Of a stretch of DNA of 64,000 nucleotides, positions 1 to 10,417 are shown piece after piece (the stretch's first letter is position 1; each line of letters starts with the position of its first letter). The position numbers were made by a program, and so were the translations under genes. Where the stretch lies: NCBI GenBank assembly GCA_033980235.1, contig CM067069.1, positions 15,077,828 through 15,141,827 on the forward strand, given 5' to 3'. The notes below the pieces were generated by a model. The model was given only the letters and a program-made list of their open reading frames with translations. It made no database searches and was not told where the DNA came from. Source of the stretch: Diadema setosum. Lineage: Eukaryota > Echinodermata > Echinoidea > Diadematoida > Diadematidae.

Positions 1-676
1 CGGCAAACTATAACTTGTCCGTCACTTGATGGGGCTATTTGAGAACACCCCACAGTTGTTCAGTACCTGGGTACCCTGCACATAATCACTGATCCGCAGT
101 TATATTATTTCTACATGTTCCGTCCCTTTGTCAGAAACTGGCGGAGCGTAATATCAAGCGCTTTTCACGTTCTCATTCATATCATAATGATTACTACTTT
201 CTACGTCCGCATTATGATGCCACTGATTTCAGTTTGTGCCGTTTAGCGTCAAAATCATAAACTATGCTGATGATTCTCGTGCAGTTATTTAAAAAAAAAA
301 AATAGTTAGGAACATATAAGAGAGACATTTACAAAAACAACTTAATTACTTCATTACACTTTTTGATATTTTCTTTATGTTGTAGATCTACTATGCAGGC
401 ATATTTTCATTCCTTGTGCGCATCTTATCACAGGTTAAGTGAGCATGCTAATAAGACGCACACAATGCCTCTTAGATACCTCACGTGTGTTGCCAGAAAT
501 ATTCCTATGACTACCACTCAACACTTATGTATCATTATAGAGAATAGTTTATCTTGTTTATTTTCATATTTGTTATTGTCGACCTGGAGGAAGACGTATG
601 TATTCGTCGAAAATTTGGTCTGAATAAATAGCACTGTTGGATTGAAATGCATTACCATCCTACTTCCTCATCTTAT

Positions 677-712
<36 letters not shown>
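1..712. other. AT-rich non-coding DNA ending in a (TA)n tract
   Basis: No exon with supporting splice sites or recognisable protein similarity was seen. The single open frame (363-623, plus) has no family resemblance and no coding-like composition. A run of A lies at 290-302. A pure TA dinucleotide tract at about 681-712 is the left flank of the terminal-inverted-repeat element that begins at 713. Confidence 0.7.
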
Positions 713-716
<4 letters not shown>

Positions 717-2549
717 GTGAAAACGTTGAACGATGTACAATTGGACAAATCAGGGGTCAAAATTAAAAAACGTCACTCACTGATATAAATATATCTCAGT
801 CAAATGTCATTGATATCAGCTTTCTTGGAAACCCGATTATACTGGGATATCTCCAAGGGTGTTGTTTTTATTCAAGATTAGATAGAAGTGTGACATATTG
901 GTGAACGTCTCTGACTAAAATAAACATTGTTTTAGTGAAAATTCAAATGAAGGGTAGAAAAACATTCAAATTAATATATTTTCATCTCGTTCATGCTTTT
1001 GAAGACTGTGTTAATTTGTTCCTAAAATATTGTTTACTTCCTGTGAAGTTTACAAAAGCTAATACACACTGAAGTTAAAGTAAAAGTGGAGTTTTTGTCA
1101 TCTAAGCAGAGATTTTTATATTCTTATCCTCACTTTCATCTCATTTGAACAAAACATATAGCAGGGGTCTCATTTGTTTAAATGTTAATGTTCACTAGAT
1201 ACTTTTAATGAATTTAGTGCATTTCGTTTGGTCAAATCCCCATAAAAGCCCTTTACAGATGCTGAAAGTAAGCCATGTTTTGATCAGAGACGTTCAGGTT
1301 TCACTCATAGACGTTCCTCAGACACAGACAATAAAAACAATGACCTTTGATCCATAATTACGAGGTTTGTGAACAAACAACATTACTCTTTTATTAAACA
1401 CATGTTTATCTTTTGTGAACAATTCAGAATGGTAATTTCAATTTGAATCATTTTTCATAATAACCGATTGTAACTACAAACCTCCAAATTGTAAGAGGAA
1501 TTTCGATTTCTACACCAAAAATCAACAACAAACCTGTCCTTGTTAAATTATTCATATCTTACAACACTTTTGAATGACAGACAAATAAAAATTACATGAA
1601 ATACTTGCAATTTTGGCTACCTTACCTAAATTACTTGTTTATATCAGAGACATTTGCTTTTCCATCAGGGACGTTTCGGCTGTAAGTTATCACTAGAATT
1701 AAACACCAAACTCCCTATTTTAAAAGATGCTCGTAACTCAACATTCCACATTCATTGATAAATCATTTACCGAGGCATATGTCAAGCATTGTTTTTGTAT
1801 ATTATGATGACCACTACTTTGCATTTCACCTTCCGGTGTATGCGAAGGTGTGCCAAAATGCTATCAATATTGTATATGTTTTCTTTCAAATGTAGTCCAA
1901 ATCTATAACAAAGGTAAACACGAACTTACTAATACTACTTTAATTTGACCACTATACCTCAAATATGATTGTATGTGTATGTCAGGCCAGTTCGGATTTT
2001 TATTAGCGACCTACCTGGGCCACTGTTATGATGTCGTCTCAGAAAGCTGTAATTAACCTATACTCATCCTAGAAGCATCGAATTCCGCTGTGCTTTTTTG
2101 TATACTATGGCAGATATAAATTGTAAACACCAAACTCAAAAGAGTATCAACGGTGTGGTACAGCAAACGTTTGACCAAAAATGAACCGAAAACCTCTTTC
2201 AAGAGGTTGACAATGATAACATTACAATATCACATTTTACCTGTCACATCGGTAGGGAATTATCAATCCTTCTTTCTACTCGAAGGCGATACATAAGTAT
2301 AGTCTTGTAGAGGAAACTAAGTAAAGGGACATTCTTAATAGACATTTTCTTGTTTCATCATAGATGTTAGTATTTTTCCTTTTCTCATGTATTTGGCTAA
2401 CAAACCTCAAAAATAATACCACTAGAACATCTCATCTTACTTCTAAGAGAAAAGGAGTCATTACAGGGGAAATTCAGCCCAAATATGAGCTAGCCGCTGA
2501 CAAGAAAGACTAAAATCTTACGGGCTCAAGAAAAAAAATAATGAAGTTA

Positions 2550-2932
2550 TGACTTTTTGAAGTTTCGCTAATTTTTCAGGAAACAGTTTTTGAACGGTCA
2601 TTATGAATATGCTAATGGCAAATTGAGCTTGTCATTCCCTCACAACTTGCCATAATGTTTGCACTTAAACTTTTGAAATTTTAAGTTTTTCATTCAAACA
2701 TAATTATACCCGAGGCTTTAATCCGGGTATAACTGATTACTATTCTGAAGGTAATCAACCAGGAATAGCATCATGTTTCAGCTTTCAAAGACAGAAAAAT
2801 TCAATGTTCGTTATTTTTTGTACACGATCAATGGAATATTGTGAGGTTATGACATGGTTAGCTCACTCATTTGCATATTCTTATCAACTGTACGATAACT
2901 TATTTGCAGAAATTAGCAAAACTTCAAAAAGG
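2550..2932. mobile_element. Nested short inverted-repeat element (MITE-like)
   Basis: The left end near 2552 reads TTTTTGAAGTTTCGCTAATT. The right end, reverse-complemented from about 2932, reads TTTTTGAAGTTTTGCTAATT. More weakly paired sequence follows, for example around 2600-2650 against 2850-2885. It lies wholly inside the 713-5279 element and does not overlap the coding-like exon. Arms are imperfect. Confidence 0.5.
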
Positions 2933-3105
2933 CAGTTAATTAAGGGTGCAATTAAGCACAATTAAAGGTGCAAGTATGCACCGAAGGTGTGCTGCTATTG
3001 TTACAAATTAGGTGCAAATTTGAACATTTATTTCTTAGCGTGTAAGCCTCAGATTTTACAGCCTCAAAAGCAAACGTATGATGTGCATTAAAAACAGAGT
3101 CCGCA

Positions 3106-3387
3106 TTATAACACTGAATTGTATTTCCCCTGCACTTGGTATTCCATGTCCTCAATCAGTGCATGGTACCGACAGCGTCGCTTGCTACCTGAAACAGGGG
3201 TTGGGATACCAGTAGTCATTATTTTGTAAACAGATGGCACCTCCAAAATGTCCGTCCGGTCTTGCCAGTACCACGGCCGTGGTCTGGAACTTGTAGACTC
3301 CATGAACATGACCGAGCCTAAAGATCCTGAGCAGGACGAAATTCTAATATTCGGAGCATTTAAAATCCATCCGGTCTTCCCATCTTG
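3106..3387 (-). CDS. Coding-like exon inside the TIR element, unknown product (partial gene)
   Basis: Read on the minus strand, a strong 3' splice site (a long pyrimidine run ending TTACAG) precedes 3387. An open frame of 93 codons then runs to a stop at 3106. It begins QDGKTGWILNAPNI and includes the segments MFMESTSSRPRPWYW and DILEVPSVYKIMTTGIP. The composition is less AT-rich than its surroundings and resembles real coding DNA. About 1 kb upstream a GTGAGT donor at 4361 ends a frame reading DMPTNLEN in phase 0, the same phase as this acceptor. An alternative internal donor (TCAG/GTAGCA) lies near 3190. I do not recognise the family. It could be a captured host gene fragment or part of an element-encoded protein. 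The true 5' exons were not identified. Confidence 0.4.
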   Translation of the reverse strand, partial: QDGKTGWILNAPNIRISSCSGSLGSVMFMESTSSRPRPWYWQDRTDILEVPSVYKIMTTGIPTPVSGSKRRCRYHALIEDMEYQVQGKYNSVL

Positions 3388-4360
3388 CTGTAAGAAAAAA
3401 AGAAGATAGAGTTAAAATGATATTAAAATGTATTTATCATGCACTGAAAGAACAATGTACGCACAAATGAACGTCTCTGATCAAAATTATGAAATCAACA
3501 TTGTTTTTAGATTGCGTAAATTACCTAGAACGATGTATGTATACGAGGGCCATATACTCTGGAATAATGAAAGATCTACTCCTTATTGTAGTAGTTGAAA
3601 ATGTGTAAAACGTTCAATGTAACGTCTCTGACGTAAGCATCTTTGCTTATCAGTACTTAATGGGTTTGATTTTTACAAGATATTGGCATTATATTTGGAT
3701 TGAGGAACCAATGTGCTGCAAACATAGGCACCAATTCGCCATGGTGGGTCATTGATATTGGTTTGAGAGCAGATCCTATTTGTTCAGAGAACGTCTCTGA
3801 CCTAAACCTGTTTTTCTTACATTTCTGCCTCTCTCACAAAAAATACGTAAACTAAAGTGACTATTACATAATAATCATAGACTATTGACCTATTACTAGT
3901 CATAAAACATATTTTCTGTCCTAGCAATGTGTTTACCCTTGCTCAATCAACAGAAAATCTTAAATTTGAAACTCTTTTACATATTTTCAACATCTTGCAG
4001 GAAGCTTCATTTTTCTTAATATTACAACACCCCAGTGTTAACTTGGTTCTACTTGTTCCTATTATACTAACTGAGCCCATCCAGACATAAATTTACTTTA
4101 ATGTTCTCATAATTTGTATAGTGGATGTCTGTATTTCATGAAACAGTAATTTTCAGAGACGTTTTTCATTTTGCTCAGAGACGTGCGGTCTTTGATTTTC
4201 GTGCAGATTCTTACATATTTACTGTCTATCCTTTTTTAATTTACCTGTAATCCAAAGATTACAATACATAATTTCACAAATGATACGGATTGGCAAATCT
4301 ACGGAATAATAATTCTAATAAATCGGCACAAACACCAGGAAAGTTTTTGTTATTACTCAC

Positions 4361-4411
4361 ATTTTCAAGATTTGTGGGCATATCTGTCGTTGAACTGTGC
4401 TGACTCGATTC
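4361..4411 (-). CDS. Possible upstream exon of the unknown element-borne gene (3' boundary only)
   Basis: On the minus strand the frame reading SSQHSSTTDMPTNLEN ends at 4361, directly followed by GTGAGTAATA, a good donor. Phase 0 agrees with the exon beginning at 3387. The 5' edge is not determined: the open frame extends to about 4507 and several AG dinucleotides could be acceptors. Support rests only on donor strength and phase. Confidence 0.25.
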
Positions 4412-5851
4412 CAGGATGGCTCGTCGGTGCGTAAAATAAGCACGCAAATAAAATATCATGCAGTGCGAAAGTGTCAGATGAGGGAATATTCCTTCAGAGA
4501 CTTTCAATCAGGGACATTCGTTTTGATCAGAGACATTCACCAATTCGGGTTTTCAACCAGAACTCACTTTTGTGGACAGTATGCTACTAAAGTTGCCAAT
4601 CATCATACTCGCCTGGCTCACACTGACATACTGATAACCACTTTTTATCTCAAGCATAATCCACTTTCATTAATGAAACCATTTAACAACTGAACATCTC
4701 TGATGATTATTCAGTATAATTTTCTTTAATGAGCCACCACACGATTATTTCAGACAGCTCACTCACAAATTTTGATGGAATGGTAATATGGATATGACGC
4801 TAAATAAATATGGCCTTACATGTTTTCATAGTCATTCTGAATCTTTGGCGTCATGGAAAAGATAATTCATTCAGAGACGTTCTTTTTCAGACATAAGTGA
4901 ATTCAACGTTTCCTGATAAGATAAATAATACACACGTTGATGGCAGAAGTACTTGATTAAATAGTTGAAGTGTGTGGGCTTACTCACAAGGAAAAACAAA
5001 GCTGTAGAATTGCATTAGAACAAAAATTAAGACGTGTGATTCTGGGATTTTTTCCCAAAATATGCATTTTTGTCAATTTTTTCAGCTTCAAAGCATTATT
5101 TTTTAAAGAAAATGCAGTAAGAACACGACAAAGTAAATATTTTCTGAAAGGTACCACCCTCCCCTACCAAATGATACCTAAAACCATGAAAAACACCCCC
5201 AGGTGACAATTTTACAAGGGTTTGAATATCGAAAAGCCCGAAAATGGCCAATTGTACATCGTTCAACGTTTTCACCCATATATATATATATATATATATA
5301 TATACCCACATGAAGACGATGAAGACAAACAAGTTGACATAATGCATTAGAATCCAACTTCATTTATTTGTAAACCAAATTTTCGACCCTTGCACGGATC
5401 TTCCTCAGGGTAACAGTGATATTTGTATTTGAAGCTCAGCACAGAAAAATAATAATAATAACAAAGAATATATATATATATATATATATAATGTATATAA
5501 ATATAATTATTATATATGTGTATATATACATATTATACACATATCTATTCATCAATATCTTTCTACACACAGGTTTATGCAGTTTAGTGGAAATCAATTT
5601 TTTTATCATTTACCTTATTACTTTTTCCAGACAGTTCATGAATAAGCTATGTTGCCAATTTGAGTCAAATATGTTGTATAAGTTAATTTTTGTGGGCAAT
5701 TTTTTGCACTTTGTTGGGCAAGATGAATTTTGTATTCAAACAAAAAAAATAAAGTTACATATAACAAGCAAAAAAATTGCATGGTTTTTATTTTCATGCT
5801 AGTTTCTTGAAAGATTCTACTTCTACGGTAGTGCTTTATCCCCTTTCTCAT

Positions 5852-5931
<80 letters not shown>

Positions 5932-6085
5932 TTTTGTCTATATACTACCATCACATCTTTGATGTGCATCAAATTCTACTTGTATAATAAATGAAGTTTG
6001 CAGTTTGTCTGTACAATATGTGTATTCAGAAGCATTAAACTGTGAAACAGACATGATTGTACAGATCCTGATGAAATTCAGCAAG

Positions 6086-6330
6086 TACTGTATACGCCAT
6101 ATATTTCGCGAGTCTAAATTTTCACGAATCGGGACTTCCTGACAATTTCATGAGTGGTTAAATTCGCCATTGTGGAGTCCTGCACTGAATAGAGAAATGT
6201 ATATGATGTGTATGTCACATTCATATCGGTATCAGAGTCAATATTTTCACGTTTTTAATTTCGCGAATAGCAGCTGACTCGCGAAATTCGCAAAAATTAA
6301 AACCTCACAAAATATTTGGCGTATACAGTA
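6086..6330. mobile_element. MITE with TACTGTATACGCCA-type TIRs
   Basis: The left end reads TACTGTATACGCCATATATT. The right end, reverse-complemented, reads TACTGTATACGCCAAATATT. The interior has paired CGCGA-containing arms (TTTCGCGAGTC against GACTCGCGAAATT). Related degenerate ends occur at 34568 and 45482, so this is a dispersed family. Confidence 0.7.
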
Positions 6331-7248
6331 ACCCCCGAGATCATTGAAGGCGCAACAGAATGAACATCAAGTACATTACGTCAATCAGAATCTAAGTTAT
6401 TTCATATCTCGTTTTATTTGCCTTTCTTAAAATATGATAGAATGGCAATTAATAGATTGTGCCTATAGACAGACAAGGCCATATAATTTTCCACTAGTTT
6501 GTACATACATACATATCATATCATAGCTATTCCTTATTAAAATCAATTCTTTTTTAATTTTCTCGCAAATGACAGACAGAGCAACAATGACATAAGCTAT
6601 ATCTGTGTAGTACATCATTGTTGCACAGAGCAATATAAGAATATGCCCTCCCTACATCTTTTTCATAGGTATTTAAATGTATAATGAAAGTAAAGGTGAA
6701 AACAAAAATAACAAAGAGATAGAGAGAGTGATTGTATGTTTTGCTACATAAACATATTTTTGATGACATATTAGCGAGCATCTTAAAACCATAATTATCA
6801 CAATCGGATGATGTAATAATCATTGTGCATTTTCTATGTACAATAATCTCTATCCTGATAACAAAATGACTCATGAAAGAAAAAAAGAAATCAGAGTTTC
6901 AGATAAGTTAAGCCAGAAGAAGTTTCCTCCCCCAGGCGTTAATCACACATGTACAGAACATACATGCAATCTCATCTTCTCTTTGGGTAAAAATCTATAT
7001 CGGCATTCTGCCTTACATTTCATAGAGACTGCCATGTCAAAGCTCTTTACTTGGCTTGACATGGAGACACACACCCACACAAAAATTCAATGTTTATCTC
7101 ATAATCACAAGAATTGTACATGAAAAAATGTACATGGAAAAAAAACAAACAAATAAACAACAACCCCACCAAATAAATCCCTGTACCACCATTCCTACCC
7201 TAGGATGACACAGTCATTCCAGTAACCTCACATTAAACTAGCACCTCT

Positions 7249-7427
7249 GGGCCCCGTTGCTAGAAACTTTGCGTTTAAACGCAACTTGCAACTGATTGTC
7301 ACTGGCCAATCAATATCATTGTTGCATGCATGTCTTCTTAATAGGGCAGACCCTGAGCCAATCAGAATGGTTGTTTCAAAATTAGCAATTATTTGCAATT
7401 GATCGCAACTTTCTTGCAACGGGGCCC
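7249..7427. mobile_element. MITE with GGGCCCCGTTGC TIRs
   Basis: About 180 bp. The left end reads GGGCCCCGTTGCTAGAAACT. The right end, reverse-complemented, reads GGGCCCCGTTGCAAGAAAGT. Inside, further paired GCAACTTGCAACTGAT-like sequence makes most of the unit able to fold back. Confidence 0.7.
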
Positions 7428-7548
7428 TGATATCATAAGCTCATATATAAGGCTAAACACTAGTGTTGGCCCGGGGCTACTAACAAATTGATGTCGGGCC
7501 ACCAAATTTCTCAAAAGGCCATCTTTTGCTGGCCCAAAAATGCAAGAT

Positions 7549-7612
7549 GAATTCTCATATTTCCTTTGATTTGGGCCACTGAATTCTCATATTTCCTTTG
7601 ATTTGGGCCACT
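7549..7612. repeat. 32-bp unit, two perfect tandem copies
   Basis: The unit beginning GAATTCTCATATTTCC occurs at 7549-7580 and again at 7581-7612 without differences. It lies in non-coding DNA rich in TTGGGCC motifs. Confidence 0.85.
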
Positions 7613-9184
7613 GCATTCATTTTTTGGGCCACCAAAATTTCATATTCACAGATTTTAGTTGCCCAAACAGGCCACCAGAAAAAGACGTTAGCGTCAAGCC
7701 CTGTAATATATATAAACTTTAGCAAGAGACAGAGAGAAAGATTAAAGAGAAAGAAGAGCGAGAGATTGAGGGAAAGAGAAAAAGAAAATAAAATGAAAGG
7801 GGAACCCGCAGAAATAAATGTACATTAATTAAACTTCAATGTCTACCTTGATATTTGATTTTTCGAGTCACCAGCTGGAAGAATAAAAATGAGAAAGTAA
7901 TCATTTGAAAAAAAAAACACAGCCTTTGCTGTGACTTCCACTATTGATGCTGACTTAATTTCTAACACTGCATGGTTATCATGTACTCTATTGAAGCACA
8001 TACTTATACAGAAATGAAAATTTTTCAGCAAGTGCTACATTAAGAATTGCCTCCTGGGATCAGGTAACTAAAACAGCGCTCTCAATCCTGATTTAATCTG
8101 AACTTATCACACAGGAAAACTTACAATTGAAAGAAAAGAAACAAATAAAATATTTGTGATGGGCATACAAGGTAAACACTACACAGGTCTCTTCTATATA
8201 TGTACTGCCTCTGATGGCACGTAATTTAATCATTGAGAAACAGGGGCACAGGTAATTTCTTCAATTGCCTAAACTCTAGAATATCATACACTGAACATTT
8301 TGTGTACCACCTATTTCTGCTTTCAAGAATATTTTCATTTTAAATTCATGGCAGGTTGGTGAGGGTGATGAAAAAAATATGTATCCCCGTTTATGAGAAC
8401 GACTAAGAATCGGAACATAGCATTTTGAGTATAGACTGGCTTGTTCTTCAGATAATGACTTCATAGAGATCATAACTGGAATGCTTCATGTGTGTTACAT
8501 TAGGACAAATAGAGTACGAAAGTGAGACATCATAGCCATTCATCGCCATGGAAACTGGTACTAAACAACCTCACCTGGCCTGAATATCTGCACACTATTG
8601 TTGCTAAACCATGTTTGCACCTGGTTTCACACCAAGCTATAGAAGACTGTGATATTACCACTTTGGTACTCTATATTTATACAAGGTGTGTTACTACAAA
8701 GACAGACAATCCAACAAAAACATGTGTTGCAAAGTATCACATTATTGTAACAAAACAATACAACAGGTGTCAAAAAGTATCATAATCATTGTTACACAAG
8801 GATAAATACAAGCTAAGTAGTACAATGAGAATGTTACAACAGGTGTTGTGTCACAGAATAACACAAGGATAATCAAAGCAACTAGCAACAGGTGCTTATG
8901 AGATTCACAGTGGATATGAATTGATACAAGGCAAAATACATGGCCTGAGCACTGGAAAAATTGCAGGTCTAAGTACTTAAAACAACTGAAAACACTGCAC
9001 TCATATATCTGATCAAAATTCTTTCTCCTTTTTTTCTATCTCCTTTTGTTCATACATGAATATCTACAGCCTATAAAATTGCACATGAATGTTTAAACAA
9101 ATGACAGTACTAAATGTTAAAATGAAACCGCTCTCCAGATCGGCAATGCTGTCAAACCAACCATGCATCCTACGGGATGATTTC

Positions 9185-9190
9185 TTTATT
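9185..9190 (-). terminator. Candidate SEC16 polyadenylation hexamer
   Basis: TTTATT on the plus strand gives AATAAA on the minus strand, about 970 nt past the SEC16 stop. It is the nearest canonical hexamer I found downstream. No cDNA evidence is available. Confidence 0.3.
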
Positions 9191-10159
9191 TCTATTCATT
9201 TTTCTGCTTCCTACGCAATCAAAGCAGGAAAGGAAAGAAAGAAAAAATTGCTGATGGTTGTCGTAGCAACAGAGTAGATTTAGAACCCCACTCTTATTCA
9301 TGAATATTCATGAATCTTCATTACATCTTGACATTTCACAAATGGTCCAGAAGTAGCTCTTGGACTCAAAAGGTAATGCTAGAAATCAATATGGTGTGAT
9401 AAGAATTTCCCTGGCATCATATTTCCACACATACATTATGTCTGCACTTACAGCTCTACCAAACCCAAAATGACGGAATCCGACATTACGGTACATGGAA
9501 TTCTACAGAGAAAATGCACATGACTGACATCTTAATGTGACTGTCATTGAAAATCATCACACTGCAGTATACAAGGGAACACTGCCCTTTCTTGGAAAAC
9601 TCTCTGTACAGACAAGTTAGGATTATCAATGTTTGGCAATTGCTGCAAGTTCATCTACTTCACAGGAATACTGCTATAATGATGTCAGTCACAAAAAGGG
9701 ACCTGTCTCCTTGCTGTCTGATAGAACTGAAACCTAATTTCTGCAAAGGAGAAGATTTCATGAAAGAAGGTCAAAAATGTCTCTGCACATTATGTGAAAT
9801 TCTTATTCACACTGGGACAATAGGTGTGATACAAACATAGTAGGGAGTGTCAGCACACTCTCGATGACAATATCAGTTTCGTATAATTGTCTTTCCGATC
9901 ACAAATTATCACCATCTTGGCTCATCGATGAGAAGGGCATTATGGCACCCATGATGGTTAAAAATCCATGACTTCATTCCATGCGAATCAATTACTGATA
10001 ATTAGCACTTGTCATCAGTATAATCCTCATTATGACGCCGCGTTTTCTGACATCTGATCCATTTGTGTTTTCCAGCACCTCATTGAACCAAACACCCAAA
10101 AATTTACCACCGGACTGTCACCACTGTTCAGCTTCCTCCCCCGTCCTGTTGGGAGTGCA

Positions 10160-10417
10160 TCACCTCTGGTTGGGGTACTGGCGCGGTGCCCCGTAGCTCC
10201 TCCGGGCAGGGCCAGACCCGCCCCCCTGGCCGTACCCTGCCGGCTGGGCGAACTGCTGGGGGTTGTACATCATCGGAACCCCAGACGGCTGGGCTGCTGC
10301 TGGTGGCGGTGGCTGCTGCTGCTGCTGCTGGGCTGGTGGCGGCTGCTGGGGTGGCTGGTTCTGTCCCAAGCTGGCGTCCTGCTGTTTCCAGGTTGAGGGA
10401 GGTTGGGATGAAGCCTG
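10160..10417 (-). CDS. SEC16 coding exon 27 (last)
   Basis: Acceptor is a tandem CAGCAG (AACCCAGCAG), so the exon starts at 10417 or 10414, with or without one Gln. Encodes Gln/Pro-rich sequence including [15 protein letters not shown], then [15 protein letters not shown] and a basic end [14 protein letters not shown] before TGA. The [10 protein letters not shown] motif matches the PFYNPAQLAQ near the vertebrate C-terminus. Confidence 0.93.
   Translation of the reverse strand, partial: QASSQPPSTWKQQDASLGQNQPPQQPPPAQQQQQQPPPPAAAQPSGVPMMYNPQQFAQPAGYGQGGGSGPARRSYGAPRQYPNQR

Larger units (their letters stand above)
713..5279. mobile_element. 4.6-kb DNA-transposon-like element with perfect 32-bp TIRs in (TA)n
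   Basis: Positions 713-744 and the reverse complement of 5248-5279 match over all 32 bases, starting ATGGGTGAAAACGTTG. Both ends abut TA dinucleotide runs (about 681-712 and 5280-5304), so the element sits inside a TA microsatellite and its target duplication cannot be read. Inside are about 15 copies of a TCAGAGACGTTC-like motif in both orientations, a smaller nested inverted-repeat element (about 2550-2932) and a minus-strand coding-like exon pair (4361 donor, 3387-3106). No transposase frame was recognised, so it is either non-autonomous or encodes an unfamiliar protein. Insertion into TA runs and gene-fragment carriage recall Mutator-like elements, but superfamily assignment is inference. 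Confidence 0.75.
5280..10159. other. Non-coding region downstream of SEC16: microsatellites, short repeats, likely SEC16 3' UTR
   Basis: No gene was found. TA tracts lie at 5278-5304 and 5469-5530, and a (CT)n then (CA)n tract at about 5850-5930. MITE-like elements are listed separately. SEC16 ends at 10160 on the minus strand, so the stretch just below it should be its 3' UTR. The first AATAAA on that strand that I see is at 9185-9190, which would give a 3' UTR near 1 kb. This is unconfirmed. Confidence 0.5.

Noticed and set aside
3620..3640. AACGTCTCTGACGT motif considered as a CRE-type regulatory site
   Set aside because: It is one of many copies of the element-wide TCAGAGACGTTC motif, so a single-site regulatory reading is not justified.
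5636..5962. Cys/Val and Thr/His repeat frames
   Set aside because: Products of adjacent (CT)n and (CA)n microsatellites.
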